Below, piece by piece: positions 6,760 to 14,254 of a stretch of DNA of 18,234 nt. Source of the stretch: Desulfovibrio sp. Its GTDB lineage: Bacteria > Desulfobacterota > Desulfovibrionia > Desulfovibrionales > Desulfovibrionaceae. Under the pieces are notes generated by a model, which was given only the letters and a program-made list of their open reading frames with translations, did not search any database and was not told the origin of the DNA. Both the position numbers and the translations under genes were made by a program. The DNA lies in assembly GCA_020217165.1 (NCBI GenBank), contig JAIWOE010000060.1:1-18234 (forward strand), in the 5' to 3' direction. Positions within the stretch are counted from its first letter, which is position 1. Each line of letters begins with the position of its first letter.

Positions 6760-7043
6760 TTGCCTGGCAGGATATTCTGGCGCAGTTCGCAGTGCCAGGC
6801 CACTGCAGGGCACACCTGCATGGCTTTACAAGGCGGTTGCCGCGGGTGTCACTTTCACCTGCCCGCCATGGGAAAGATCATGACCTGATTCGTATGAATC
6901 TGCGGTGCAATGGTGATTGGCATGCTTATGGCAGCCGGGGGAGGCACCTTCGGGGGCCGGGAAATACAGGGCGGATCGCTGTTGCAGGGACCGCCGCCGT
7001 CGTGCAGCCGCCAGGCGGATTCTCAACATGTGTGGCTCCGTGA
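6756..7043 (+). CDS. Doubtful ORF, 95 aa, overlapping excisionase-like stop
   Basis: An ATG at 6756 overlaps the stop of the excisionase-like gene (ATGA, 6756-6759) and opens 95 codons beginning MIAWQDILAQFAVPGHC. The N-terminus looks protein-like, but from about residue 20 it is rich in Arg, His and Gly with no recognisable fold. The inverted repeats at 6762-6820 lie inside it. It may be the decayed start of a phage early gene or not coding at all. Confidence 0.2.
   Translation: MIAWQDILAQFAVPGHCRAHLHGFTRRLPRVSLSPARHGKDHDLIRMNLRCNGDWHAYGSRGRHLRGPGNTGRIAVAGTAAVVQPPGGFSTCVAP
6762..6800 (+). repeat. Inverted repeat just after the excisionase-like gene
   Basis: GCCTGGCA (6762-6769) and TGCCAGGC (6793-6800) form a perfect 8-bp stem with a 23-nt loop, beginning 3 nt after the stop codon. 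A second hairpin, TGCAGG/CCTGCA (6804-6820, 5-nt loop), follows at once. No clear T-run follows, so this is either a weak terminator structure or a protein or recombinase site. Confidence 0.45.
6826..7029 (-). CDS. Doubtful small His/Cys-containing ORF, about 67 aa
   Basis: On the minus strand an ATG near 7029, with GGAG about 7 nt upstream, opens a frame to 6826. The N-terminus is Arg-rich (MLRIRLAAARRRRSLQQR), followed by GCHKHANHHCTADSYESGH, a cluster of possible metal ligands. It lies antisense to the other doubtful ORF and downstream of zur. No family is recognised and the evidence is weak. Confidence 0.2.
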   Translation of the reverse strand: MLRIRLAAARRRRSLQQRSALYFPAPEGASPGCHKHANHHCTADSYESGHDLSHGGQVKVTPAATAL

Positions 7044-7203
7044 TGGTAAAGTTGCAGGAGTAACTCACGCATACCACACGAAACACCGTTGCGTCCAGCA
7101 CACAGCACAACCGGCGCGAAGATGTCGCGGGAATGCCATGCTGCGCCGCTCTCTCAGGTGTCAACACCACGGGGGAGGAGGGGAGACACAGGCCAGGAAA
7201 AGC

Positions 7204-7650
7204 CTATTTATGCATGGGCGTTTGGCCGTGGCAGCAGGCGCCGCACACGCCCTCCAGACGCAATTCCATGTCTTCAATGCGGCGGTCGCCGTCGAAGTGG
7301 CAGGCGGCAATGGTCTCGCGCATGCCGGGGTCGTCCAGGCACTCCATTTCTCCGCACCGGCGGCAGTAGAAGTGCACGTGGGGCGCCTCATGGGAGCCGT
7401 GGCGCAGGCAGTAGCGGGCGGCATTGTCCTTCTCACCGGCATGCACCTTGGTGATGAGGCCGCGCTCGGCAAACATGTCCAGGTTTCGGTAGAGGGTCAC
7501 CTTGTTGATGGGCTGGCGCTGGCGCACGTCGTCCAGCAGTTCGCGGGCGCTCAGGGGACGGTGGGCCAGGGCCAGGGCCTGCAACAGCTCGATGCGCAGG
7601 GGGGTGGGCTCCAGGCCGGCATGGTGCAGGACGGACAGGGGATCGTTCAT
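7204..7650 (-). CDS. zur: Zinc uptake regulator, Fur family
   Basis: This 148-aa Fur-family repressor has a winged HTH (about 12-70, with the recognition helix in NKVTLYRNLDMFAERGLI) and a metal-binding dimerisation domain. The latter includes HVHFYCRRCGEMECLDD (91-107; C96/C99) and a C-terminal CGACC (136-140), giving the two CxxC pairs of the structural zinc site. Its place as last gene of a znuA-C-B operon points to Zur rather than Fur or PerR: it would repress the zinc importer when zinc is sufficient and so control its own synthesis. The ATG at 7650 overlaps the znuB stop as ATGA (7647-7650). Assignment as Zur rests on context plus family. Confidence 0.92.
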   Translation of the reverse strand: MNDPLSVLHHAGLEPTPLRIELLQALALAHRPLSARELLDDVRQRQPINKVTLYRNLDMFAERGLITKVHAGEKDNAARYCLRHGSHEAPHVHFYCRRCGEMECLDDPGMRETIAACHFDGDRRIEDMELRLEGVCGACCHGQTPMHK

Positions 7651-8465
7651 GGTCGGAACAGGGCGGCCCGCAGCCAGCCCAGGGTTTGCACGATGAAGAA
7701 CGTCAGGGCGGCCAGGGCGATGATGGCCGCTCCGGCGGTGACGTCCAGGACATACGACGCCCAGAGGCCGGCCAGGCTGAAGAGCATGGCGTAGACCGAG
7801 GCGCGGACCATCATCCCCGCCAGGGACATGGCCCCATATTCTGCCAGACGGGAGGGGATGGTCAAGAGGGCAATGACCAGAATCAACCCAACCACCTGAA
7901 TAATCATGACAACAGAAACGCCCAGCAAGGACAGCAGCAGGTAATGCAGCCGGTCCACGGGCACGCCGGCGGTGCGGGCGTATTCCCTGTCGAAGGAAAG
8001 ACACAGAAAATCCTGATAGTTGTATGCCACCACGGCCAGCAGCAGCACATCCAGGGCAGCCATGGCCAGTACATCTTCTCCTGGCACGGCCATGATGGAG
8101 CCGAAGAGGTAGCTCATGAGGTCCACGTTGTAGCCGGGGGAGAGGTCCAGCAGCAGAATGCCCAGGGCCATGCCCGCGGCCCAGAGCACGCCCACCACGG
8201 TGTCCGAGCGGTCCGTGCGCCGCAGGGTGAGCTTGCCCATGAGCAGGGAGGCTCCCAGGGTGAAGCCCACGGTGGTGGGGATGACCGGCATTCCCAGAAA
8301 GAAGGACAATCCCACGCCACCGTAGGCCGCATGGGCAATGCCGCCGGCAAGGAAGACCAGGCGGTTCACCACCACCAGGGAGCCCATGAGGCCACAGGCC
8401 AGGCTGGCCAGCACGGCGGCGGCCAGGGCATGCTGCATGAAATCGTAGGAAAGGGCGTCGATCAT
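7647..8465 (-). CDS. znuB: Zinc ABC transporter, membrane permease
   Basis: This 272-aa member of the ABC-3 family of metal permeases is hydrophobic throughout, with about eight membrane helices starting at the N-terminus (MQHALAAAVLASLACGLMG) and ending LAALTFFIVQTLGWLRAAL. It carries typical ZnuB/TroC features such as AGGIAHAAYGGVGLSFFLG and LLTIPSRLAEYGA. It forms the channel for Zn(II) delivered by ZnuA and powered by ZnuC. The ATG at 8465 overlaps the znuC stop (ATGA, 8462-8465); a longer frame extends upstream but runs into znuC. Confidence 0.94.
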   Translation of the reverse strand: MIDALSYDFMQHALAAAVLASLACGLMGSLVVVNRLVFLAGGIAHAAYGGVGLSFFLGMPVIPTTVGFTLGASLLMGKLTLRRTDRSDTVVGVLWAAGMALGILLLDLSPGYNVDLMSYLFGSIMAVPGEDVLAMAALDVLLLAVVAYNYQDFLCLSFDREYARTAGVPVDRLHYLLLSLLGVSVVMIIQVVGLILVIALLTIPSRLAEYGAMSLAGMMVRASVYAMLFSLAGLWASYVLDVTAGAAIIALAALTFFIVQTLGWLRAALFRP

Positions 8466-9283
8466 GAAGACACGTCCTGCAGCAGGGGAGTGGAAGCCGG
8501 GGCCGTTCTGGCAGTGAGTTGTGGCCCCTGGAGCATGCGGGCGACGCTGGTGAGGTAGCCGTCCACGGGGCAATCGGGGTCATGGGTGCCGTAGAGCAGG
8601 GCGAGCATTTCCGGGGTCAGGGGGGTGTGGCTGCCGTCGGTCTGGGCCTGCAGGAGGCGGCGGTTCACGGCGGCCACGCGGGTGACCTTGGCGCTGGCGG
8701 CAATCAGGTCGTGGCTCACCACCAGCACGGTGGCGTCACCGGTCAGGCTGCCCAGGAGTTCAAAGAGGCAGTGCTTGCCGCGGGGGTCGATATTGGCCGT
8801 GGGTTCGTCGAACACCAGCAACCTGGGCCGGGGGGCCAGGGCCCGCGCCACCAGGGCGCGCTGCTGCTGCCCTCCGGAGAGTTCGTCAAAGCGGGCGCGC
8901 AGGCAGTCCGTCAAGCCCACGCGTTGCAGGGCCTCCAAGGCCCGGGCCTTGCGCTCGGCCCTGGGCAGGCTGCGCGCGCGCAGGCCCAGCTGCACCACCT
9001 GCTCCACGGTGATGGGCAGGCCTTTGTGCACCATGGTTTGCTGCGGTACATAGCCGATTTCCCCCGGCCCCAGGGGAGGCGTTTTGCCCAGGATTCTCAC
9101 CAGTCCCTGCCTGGGGGTCAGCAGGCCCAGGAGGCATTTGACCAGGGTGGTCTTGCCACCGCCGTTGGGGCCGAGGATGACCACGAATTCCCCGCGCTCC
9201 ACGGTCAGGGAGACGTCGTCCAGAATCGTATCGCCGTTGTAGGCAAAGGAGACGTGTTCCAGTTGGATGGCGGGTTCGGACAT
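8462..9283 (-). CDS. znuC: Zinc ABC transporter, ATP-binding protein
   Basis: This 273-aa ABC ATPase has Walker A GPNGGGKTT (38-46), a Q-loop near YVPQQ (78-82), the signature LSGGQQQR (135-142), Walker B LLVFDEPT (155-162) and the switch His191 in VVSHD. The C-terminal 70 residues extend beyond the core and include a DPDCPVDGYL segment with His/Cys/Asp nearby. It hydrolyses ATP to drive zinc import through ZnuB. It lies 19 bp after znuA and overlaps znuB by 4 bp, so the operon is tightly coupled. Confidence 0.95.
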   Translation of the reverse strand: MSEPAIQLEHVSFAYNGDTILDDVSLTVERGEFVVILGPNGGGKTTLVKCLLGLLTPRQGLVRILGKTPPLGPGEIGYVPQQTMVHKGLPITVEQVVQLGLRARSLPRAERKARALEALQRVGLTDCLRARFDELSGGQQQRALVARALAPRPRLLVFDEPTANIDPRGKHCLFELLGSLTGDATVLVVSHDLIAASAKVTRVAAVNRRLLQAQTDGSHTPLTPEMLALLYGTHDPDCPVDGYLTSVARMLQGPQLTARTAPASTPLLQDVSS

Positions 9284-9302
9284 GGTCGGGGGGTTCCGGT
9301 GG

Positions 9303-10244
9303 CTAATGAAGGGCAGTCTTGAAGGCGTTGGCCACGGCGCGCATGTTGGCCAGCCAGTCCTGCGCCAGAGGATCAGCGGGCACCACCTGGGCGCCGATGT
9401 CCCGGGCGATGGTCTGGGCGGCCTTCATGGAGAATTGCGGCTGCACAAAAATAAGCTGCACCTTGGCATGTTTGGCTTCATCGATGATGTTCTTGAGCTC
9501 CCTGGCGCTGGGCTCCTTGCCGTCGAGCTCGATGGACACCTGCGTGAGGCCGTAATCCCGGGCAAAGTAGCCCCAGGCGGGATGGTAGACCATGAACCGG
9601 CCGCCCTTGCCGGCAAACAACTGCGTCAACTCATCATCCAGGGCCTGCACGTCCTTGAGAAAAGCGTCCAGGTTGGCCTGGTAGGTGGCGGCGTTGGCGG
9701 GGTCCTTGCGGGCCAGTGCCGCGGCCATGGTTTTGGCCATCTGCATCACCAGCCGGGGGGAGGTCCAAAGGTGCGGATCAAGTTCCCCGGATTCATGATG
9801 GTGCCCGGCATGGGGCGCCTGGGCAGGGTGCTCATGCCCGTGCTCATGTTCACTTTTGGGCGCATGCTCCTGTGCATGGTCGTGATCATGCCCGCAGCCG
9901 TGTTCAGGCAATGCAATCTTTTCCAGTCCTTCGTCAAGGTGAACAATTTCCAGACTGGGAGTGGCGCCGGCAATCTTGGGCAGCCAGCGCGCCTCCCAAG
10001 GCATGCCGATGGCGAAATACAGGCTGGATTCCGCCAGCCGCTGCATCTGCCGGGGAGTGGGTTCATAATTGTGCGGATCCTTGCCCGGGGCCACCAGGGC
10101 CTCCACTTCCACCAATGGGCCGGCAATGCGCTCCACAAACTGAATCTGCGGGGCCACGGTCACGCCCACGCGCATGGCCGCCTGACCAGCCACGGGCAGA
10201 GCCAGCAGCACCAGACAATACATGGCTGCAACAACTCGACGCAT
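9303..10244 (-). CDS. znuA: Zinc ABC transporter, periplasmic binding protein
   Basis: This 313-aa cluster A-I (ZnuA/TroA) solute-binding protein has a signal peptide at 1-23 (RRVVAAMYCLVLLALPVAGQAA) ending in A-M. The candidate Zn ligands are His58 in KDPHNYEP, His158 in LDPHLW, the His in MVYHPAWGYF and an Asp near the C-terminus. Between the first two lies a His-rich loop (about 115-150, with repeats of HDHDH, HEHGHEH and HHH), the hallmark of zinc rather than manganese binders. The start at 10244 is chosen because AAGGAG lies 6 nt upstream and a signal peptide follows; the frame is open to 10292 but that would cover the operator. It is the first gene of znuACB-zur, with palindromic repeats immediately upstream. 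Confidence 0.95.
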   Translation of the reverse strand: MRRVVAAMYCLVLLALPVAGQAAMRVGVTVAPQIQFVERIAGPLVEVEALVAPGKDPHNYEPTPRQMQRLAESSLYFAIGMPWEARWLPKIAGATPSLEIVHLDEGLEKIALPEHGCGHDHDHAQEHAPKSEHEHGHEHPAQAPHAGHHHESGELDPHLWTSPRLVMQMAKTMAAALARKDPANAATYQANLDAFLKDVQALDDELTQLFAGKGGRFMVYHPAWGYFARDYGLTQVSIELDGKEPSARELKNIIDEAKHAKVQLIFVQPQFSMKAAQTIARDIGAQVVPADPLAQDWLANMRAVANAFKTALH

Positions 10245-10262
10245 GATGTACTCCTTGATGAA

Positions 10263-10290
10263 ATGCAACTCGGTTGCATGGCTATGCAAC
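10263..10290. promoter_or_regulatory. Candidate Zur operator with three half-sites
   Basis: ATGCAAC (10263-10269), GTTGCAT (10273-10279) and ATGCAAC (10284-10290) are three identical 7-bp half-sites in alternating orientation, making two overlapping perfect palindromes with 3-bp and 4-bp spacers. The element begins 18 bp upstream of the znuA start, where a repressor would block transcription. Dyads of this kind are typical of Fur-family operators. Assignment to Zur is inferred from the zur gene in the same operon. Confidence 0.75.
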
Positions 10291-10321
10291 AAAGCCGTAC
10301 GTCGCGCAAGGGGGCAACAGG

Positions 10322-11533
10322 CTACAGCTTGCTTTTGAGCACCAGGTCGGTGATGGGGCCGCGGGAGCGGTCACCTTTCAGGACGATGTGCGCATAATTG
10401 CCGAAGCCCTTGAACTTGCGCACCAGCCAGTTCAGACCGTTGTTGGACTCGGAGAGGTAGGGGTTGTCCACCTGGCTGGTGTCTCCCAGGCAAAAGCACT
10501 TCACGCCCTCGCCCATGCGGGTGAGCAGGGCGCGCACCTCGGCACGGGAGAGGTTCTGGGTTTCATCAATGATGACAATGGCATTTTCGATGTTCATGCC
10601 GCGGATGAAGTTCAGGGGCAGAATTTCGAACTTCTTGGTGTTGTAGCGCAGCACTTCCTCGGCGGGGTTGATGAACAGCTTGTTGGCCGGCCGCAAGGCA
10701 TGCAGCTTAAGCACCAGGTCGTGGATGTATTTGACGTAGGGCTCCATCTTTTCCTTGATGTCCCCCGGCAGGTAGCCCAGCTTGGCCCCCAGCTCGATGG
10801 TGGGCTTGACCACGTACACCTTCTCGAAGGCCCGCTTTTCCAGCACCAGAAACAGGGCCGAGGCCAGGGCCAGGAAGGTCTTGCCATAGCCGGCCTCGCT
10901 CTGCACGCTCACCAGGTCAATGCCGGGATGTTGCATGAGCATGAGGGCCAGGTTCTGGTACACCGTGCGCGGCCGGACGTTCCAGACGCAACAGGTGTAG
11001 TTGATCAATTCCTCGCCCAGGGGGCCATGGAACACGGGCTTGCCCTCGCGCCAGGTGAAACTGTTGGCCAGGGGCGGGGTCTCGGGCGGGGCGTCGGCGG
11101 GGCAAAAGCCGGTATACAGCTGGGATTCGGACTCAAAGGGTTTGGAGTCCTTGAATTCTTCGCTCTTGATGTTGGCCAGGGAGGCCTGCAGGCGCAGGAT
11201 GCGGTCGTTGGTGACGAGGATGGGGTCGTCGATTTCGCGGGAATCCTGAATTTCCTTCAGGATGTAGTTGTCCACAATCTCCTGGGTAAAGGGGGAGATG
11301 GAGGAATCGTTGCGGATGAAGGTGATGGAGTCCTTGTTCTCCAGCAGCACATCCACCACCTTGGCCACGATGTGCCGCAGGCGGTTGTTGGTCTTGAGCT
11401 GATTGAGTTCGATGAGAACGTGGTAGGGGATGTAGATGTTGTTGTCGTCACCGTTGCGCAGGCTCAGGATGGACAGGGGGTTTTCAATGAGGACGTTGGT
11501 ATCGAGGATGTAGTTCTTTCGCTTGCCATTCAT
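10322..11533 (-). CDS. PIN-domain PhoH-like ATPase/ribonuclease
   Basis: This 403-aa protein begins with a PIN nuclease domain (about 6-130: YILDTNVLIENP with Asp11; later acidic residues in IDDPILVTNDRIL), followed by a PhoH P-loop domain (about 180-400). The latter has an atypical Walker A SEAGYGKT (212-219) and Walker B AIVIIDETQNLS (318-329, D323/E324). The FCLGDTSQVDNPYL motif is characteristic of the family. Similar PIN-PhoH proteins (YlaK type) are thought to unwind and cut RNA. The ATG at 11533 is chosen because the PIN motif starts directly after it; the open frame extends 67 codons further without family features. It sits 154 bp downstream of pstA and 77 bp before znuA. The link of PhoH to phosphate starvation fits its place after the pst genes but is not proof of co-regulation. 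Confidence 0.92.
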   Translation of the reverse strand: MNGKRKNYILDTNVLIENPLSILSLRNGDDNNIYIPYHVLIELNQLKTNNRLRHIVAKVVDVLLENKDSITFIRNDSSISPFTQEIVDNYILKEIQDSREIDDPILVTNDRILRLQASLANIKSEEFKDSKPFESESQLYTGFCPADAPPETPPLANSFTWREGKPVFHGPLGEELINYTCCVWNVRPRTVYQNLALMLMQHPGIDLVSVQSEAGYGKTFLALASALFLVLEKRAFEKVYVVKPTIELGAKLGYLPGDIKEKMEPYVKYIHDLVLKLHALRPANKLFINPAEEVLRYNTKKFEILPLNFIRGMNIENAIVIIDETQNLSRAEVRALLTRMGEGVKCFCLGDTSQVDNPYLSESNNGLNWLVRKFKGFGNYAHIVLKGDRSRGPITDLVLKSKL

Positions 11534-11687
11534 GGGGACACGCCTGGGGGCTGAAGGTTCGCCGGCGGCCAGGGCCATGAGGCAGCTGGACCGGCCGGGA
11601 CATGCGAAGGACTTCCGGAGAGGGGGCGGGCGCAGCGCATGCAATGGCGTCGGCACCCTGAAATGCGTGGATGCAGGCCAGGGCGCG

Positions 11688-12860
11688 CTACCAGCGTTTT
11701 TCAAAGCGATTGCGCAGGTAAATGGCCAGGGCATTCATGGAAAGCAGCACCACCAGCAGCACCAGAATGCCGGCGGCGGTGCGTTCGCCAAAGGCCCGCT
11801 GGGAGTCCGAAGCCCAGGTGTAGATCTGGGCCGGCAGCACCGTGGAGGCCTCCAGCACGGAGCTTGGTGCCTCCGGAATGTAGGCCATCATGCCCACGAT
11901 GAGCAATGGGGCCGTTTCCCCAATGGCATGGGCCAGGCCGATGATGGTGCCCGTGAGAATGCCCGGCATGGCCAGGGGCAGCACCAGGTTCCACATCACC
12001 TGCCAGGGCGTGGCCCCCAGGGCCAGGGCGCCGTGGCGCAGGGTTTCCGGCACGGCGCGGATGGCGGCGCGGGTGGAGATGATGATCACCGGCAGGGTCA
12101 TAAGGGCCAGGGTAATACCCCCCACCAGGGAGGACGAGCGCAGGATACCCAACAAGTTGATAAAGATGGCCAGGCCCAGCAGCCCGTAAATAATGGAAGG
12201 GATGGCCGCCAGGTTGTTGATATTCACTTCGATGAGCTGGGTCAGGCGATTGTCCGGCGCGAATTCCTCCAGATAAATGGCCGAAGCCACCCCCACGGGG
12301 AAGGACAGCAGCAGGGTGATGACCAGCACGTACACCGTGCCCACCACCGCAGCCTCAATGCCCGCGGCTTCGGGAATTTTGGAATCGCCCTTGGTGAAGA
12401 AGTCCCAGTTGGGGGCCAGCCGAGTGTGGCCCGTGGCAGCCAGCTCCTGCACCAGGCGCACTTGTTCGGCATCCAGGCGGTGGGCCTTGCCCTTGAGCAG
12501 CTGGTCCACATCCGCTGCGGCCAGCACCCATTCCTGGGCGGTGGTGCCCAGCAGTTCGGGATGCTCCTGCATGCGCAGGGGAAGTTGCCGCAGGAACTCA
12601 TGGCTCACGAAGAATTCGTATTCCTCGGGCACGGCGTAGTTGGGCATTTCCAGCACGTCTTCGGTGTAGGAAATCTCCACGAGCAATTGCCCCTGCCGGA
12701 AGGCCGGCAAGGCCATGCCGCCGATGGTGAACAGGAAATACACCAGAAATCCCGCCGCCAGCGCAATGGCAATGCGGGTGCACCACTGGAAGTATTTCTC
12801 GAATGCCAAGCGACGTCGCGTGGCGGCCTTGAGGCTTTGATCGGTCTGAAACACGGACAT
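11688..12860 (-). CDS. pstA: Phosphate ABC transporter permease PstA, enlarged
   Basis: This 390-aa permease is about 90 residues longer than typical PstA. After the first helix (about 27-50) a large extracytoplasmic insertion (about 51-165) precedes the standard binding-protein-dependent permease core. The core begins VVGTVYVLVITLLLSFPVG, and its EAA loop lies at about 270-302 (ETLRHGALALGAT ... LPLAMPGI). It pairs with PstC to form the inner-membrane Pi channel. The start at 12860 lies 22 bp after the pstC stop. The insertion resembles the extended N-terminal region of many proteobacterial PstA proteins (DUF3333 type), whose role is unknown. Confidence 0.94.
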   Translation of the reverse strand: MSVFQTDQSLKAATRRRLAFEKYFQWCTRIAIALAAGFLVYFLFTIGGMALPAFRQGQLLVEISYTEDVLEMPNYAVPEEYEFFVSHEFLRQLPLRMQEHPELLGTTAQEWVLAAADVDQLLKGKAHRLDAEQVRLVQELAATGHTRLAPNWDFFTKGDSKIPEAAGIEAAVVGTVYVLVITLLLSFPVGVASAIYLEEFAPDNRLTQLIEVNINNLAAIPSIIYGLLGLAIFINLLGILRSSSLVGGITLALMTLPVIIISTRAAIRAVPETLRHGALALGATPWQVMWNLVLPLAMPGILTGTIIGLAHAIGETAPLLIVGMMAYIPEAPSSVLEASTVLPAQIYTWASDSQRAFGERTAAGILVLLVVLLSMNALAIYLRNRFEKRW

Positions 12861-12882
12861 GCGTGCAGTTCTCCGGATCCGG

Positions 12883-14127
12883 CTATTCGTAGTGCTGCTT
12901 GAAGCGCCGCACCACGTACAGGGAGATGATGTTCATGACCAGGGTGATGATCAGCAGCACAAAGCCCAGGGCAAAGGCAGAAAGCGTCAGCGGGCTGTTG
13001 AACTCCTGATCCCCGATGAGGGCGTCCACGATGCGCACCGTCACCGTGGTCATGGATTCCAAAGGATTGGCCGTCAGATTGGGATGCAACCCCGCCGCCA
13101 TGACCACGATCATCGTCTCCCCCACGGCCCGGGACACGGCCAGCAGAAACGCCGAGACAATGCCCGGCATGGCCGCCGGCAGCACCACCCGCAGGATGGT
13201 CTCGCTCTGGGTGGCCCCCACGGCCATGGAGCCCTCCCGCAGGCTCTGGGGCACGGCGTTGATGACGTCATCGGACAGGGAGGACACAAAGGGGATGATC
13301 ATCACCCCCATCACCAGACCCGGAGCCAGGGCATTGTTGTATACCGCTGAAAATCCAAGACTTTCCGCCGCCTGCACCACCAGCGGCCCTACGGTGACGG
13401 CGGCGAAGTATCCGTACACCACCGTGGGAATGCCAGCCAGAATCTCCAGGGTGGGCTTGGACACCTTGCGCGCAAAAGACGAGGCATACTCGGACATGAA
13501 AATCGCCGCCAGCAACCCCACGGGCATGGCCACCAGCATGGCGATGGCCGTGATCATGAAGGTGCCGGCAAACAGAGGCAGGGAGCCGAATTTGGCCTCG
13601 GAAACGCCGGCATCCTCGCGCCCGGCGCCCTGCAGAAAGGCGGTATCCGGGTCCCAGGTGGTGCCGGTCAGGAACTCCCAGACCGAGACAAACTTGAAGA
13701 ACTGGATGGTCTCGAAAACGATGGACAGCACAATGCCGATGGTGGTGAGCACGGAAATGCAGGAACACACCAGGAGCACGCGCATGATGGTTTTTTCCAC
13801 GGCGTGGATGGCCCGGAATTCCGGGGTGATGCGGGAGATGGCATACAGCAGCCCCAGCACCGCCACCACGGCCATGCCCGCCGCCGTGGCCCAGGCCGGG
13901 ACATCATAGAGCCGGAATCCCCCCAGCACCTTGGCCAGGCCGTATACCCCCAGGGCGGGCATGCCCACCCAGACCACGGCGTACCAGCCGTAATAGCCGG
14001 GAGCGCAATGAAAGTATCGGCCGGAGGCCACCGGCCGGGCCCGGCGCACGCCCAGCACGTAGGCGATCAACAGCAGGGGAACAAGGCCCAGCAGGGCGGA
14101 CTGCAACAGGGTGGAACTGTCCAACAC
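12883..14127 (-). CDS. pstC: Phosphate ABC transporter permease PstC, enlarged
   Basis: This 414-aa permease starts with GTG at 14127 (GAGG 5 nt upstream). The N-terminal 110 residues add about three membrane segments (7-26, 48-68, 80-98) not found in short PstC proteins such as that of E. coli. The usual core follows with a long periplasmic loop (about 145-180), FMSEYASSFARK, GIPTVVYGYFA and the EAA loop QSLREGSMAVGAT ... LPAAMPGI (about 295-323). It forms the phosphate channel with PstA. It is separated from pstS by 127 bp containing a stable stem-loop. Confidence 0.94.
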   Translation of the reverse strand: MLDSSTLLQSALLGLVPLLLIAYVLGVRRARPVASGRYFHCAPGYYGWYAVVWVGMPALGVYGLAKVLGGFRLYDVPAWATAAGMAVVAVLGLLYAISRITPEFRAIHAVEKTIMRVLLVCSCISVLTTIGIVLSIVFETIQFFKFVSVWEFLTGTTWDPDTAFLQGAGREDAGVSEAKFGSLPLFAGTFMITAIAMLVAMPVGLLAAIFMSEYASSFARKVSKPTLEILAGIPTVVYGYFAAVTVGPLVVQAAESLGFSAVYNNALAPGLVMGVMIIPFVSSLSDDVINAVPQSLREGSMAVGATQSETILRVVLPAAMPGIVSAFLLAVSRAVGETMIVVMAAGLHPNLTANPLESMTTVTVRIVDALIGDQEFNSPLTLSAFALGFVLLIITLVMNIISLYVVRRFKQHYE

Positions 14128-14146
14128 GGTGCCTCGGTGGGTTCTG

Positions 14147-14201
14147 GCCCCTGGTCGGGTCGGCCGGATCTGTCAGAACTGGTCCTGAGCCGGCCAGGGG
14201 C
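14147..14201 (-). other. Intercistronic stem-loop between pstS and pstC
   Basis: GCCCCTGG (14147-14154) and CCAGGGGC (14194-14201) are perfect complements, with an inner GGCCGG/CCGGCC pair (14162-14167, 14190-14195) that can extend or compete with the outer stem. There is no T-run. Such structures after a binding-protein gene commonly protect upstream mRNA or damp downstream expression, so that PstS is made in excess of the permease (inference). Confidence 0.5.
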
Positions 14202-14254
14202 TGGGTCGGTGCGGGGGCAATGGCCTCGGCCGCGAGAAGCCGCATGCCGCTGGC

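Larger units (their letters stand above)
6760..7203. other. 444-bp gap between convergent genes
   Basis: This stretch separates the excisionase-like gene from the 3' end of zur. It contains the hairpins at 6762-6820, a short palindrome GGTGTCAACACC near 7158-7169, a small AGGC/GCCT hairpin just beyond the zur stop, and the two doubtful ORFs listed. No tRNA, att-type repeat or confident gene is visible. Confidence 0.5.

Noticed and set aside
8466..8573. Longer znuB start
   Set aside because: The extension would lie wholly within znuC and has no signal or membrane logic. The ATGA-coupled start at 8465 fits the family.
7686..9322. Plus-strand open frames opposite znuB and znuC
   Set aside because: They are antisense to conserved transporter genes and show no recognisable protein features.
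11534..11734. N-terminal extension of the PIN-PhoH protein
   Set aside because: The PIN motif begins right after the ATG at 11533, and the extra residues are Pro/Arg-rich without family similarity.
10274..12902. Long plus-strand open frames opposite phoH and pstA
   Set aside because: They are shadow frames with biased His/Gln/Gly composition. The minus-strand frames encode clear PIN-PhoH and PstA proteins.
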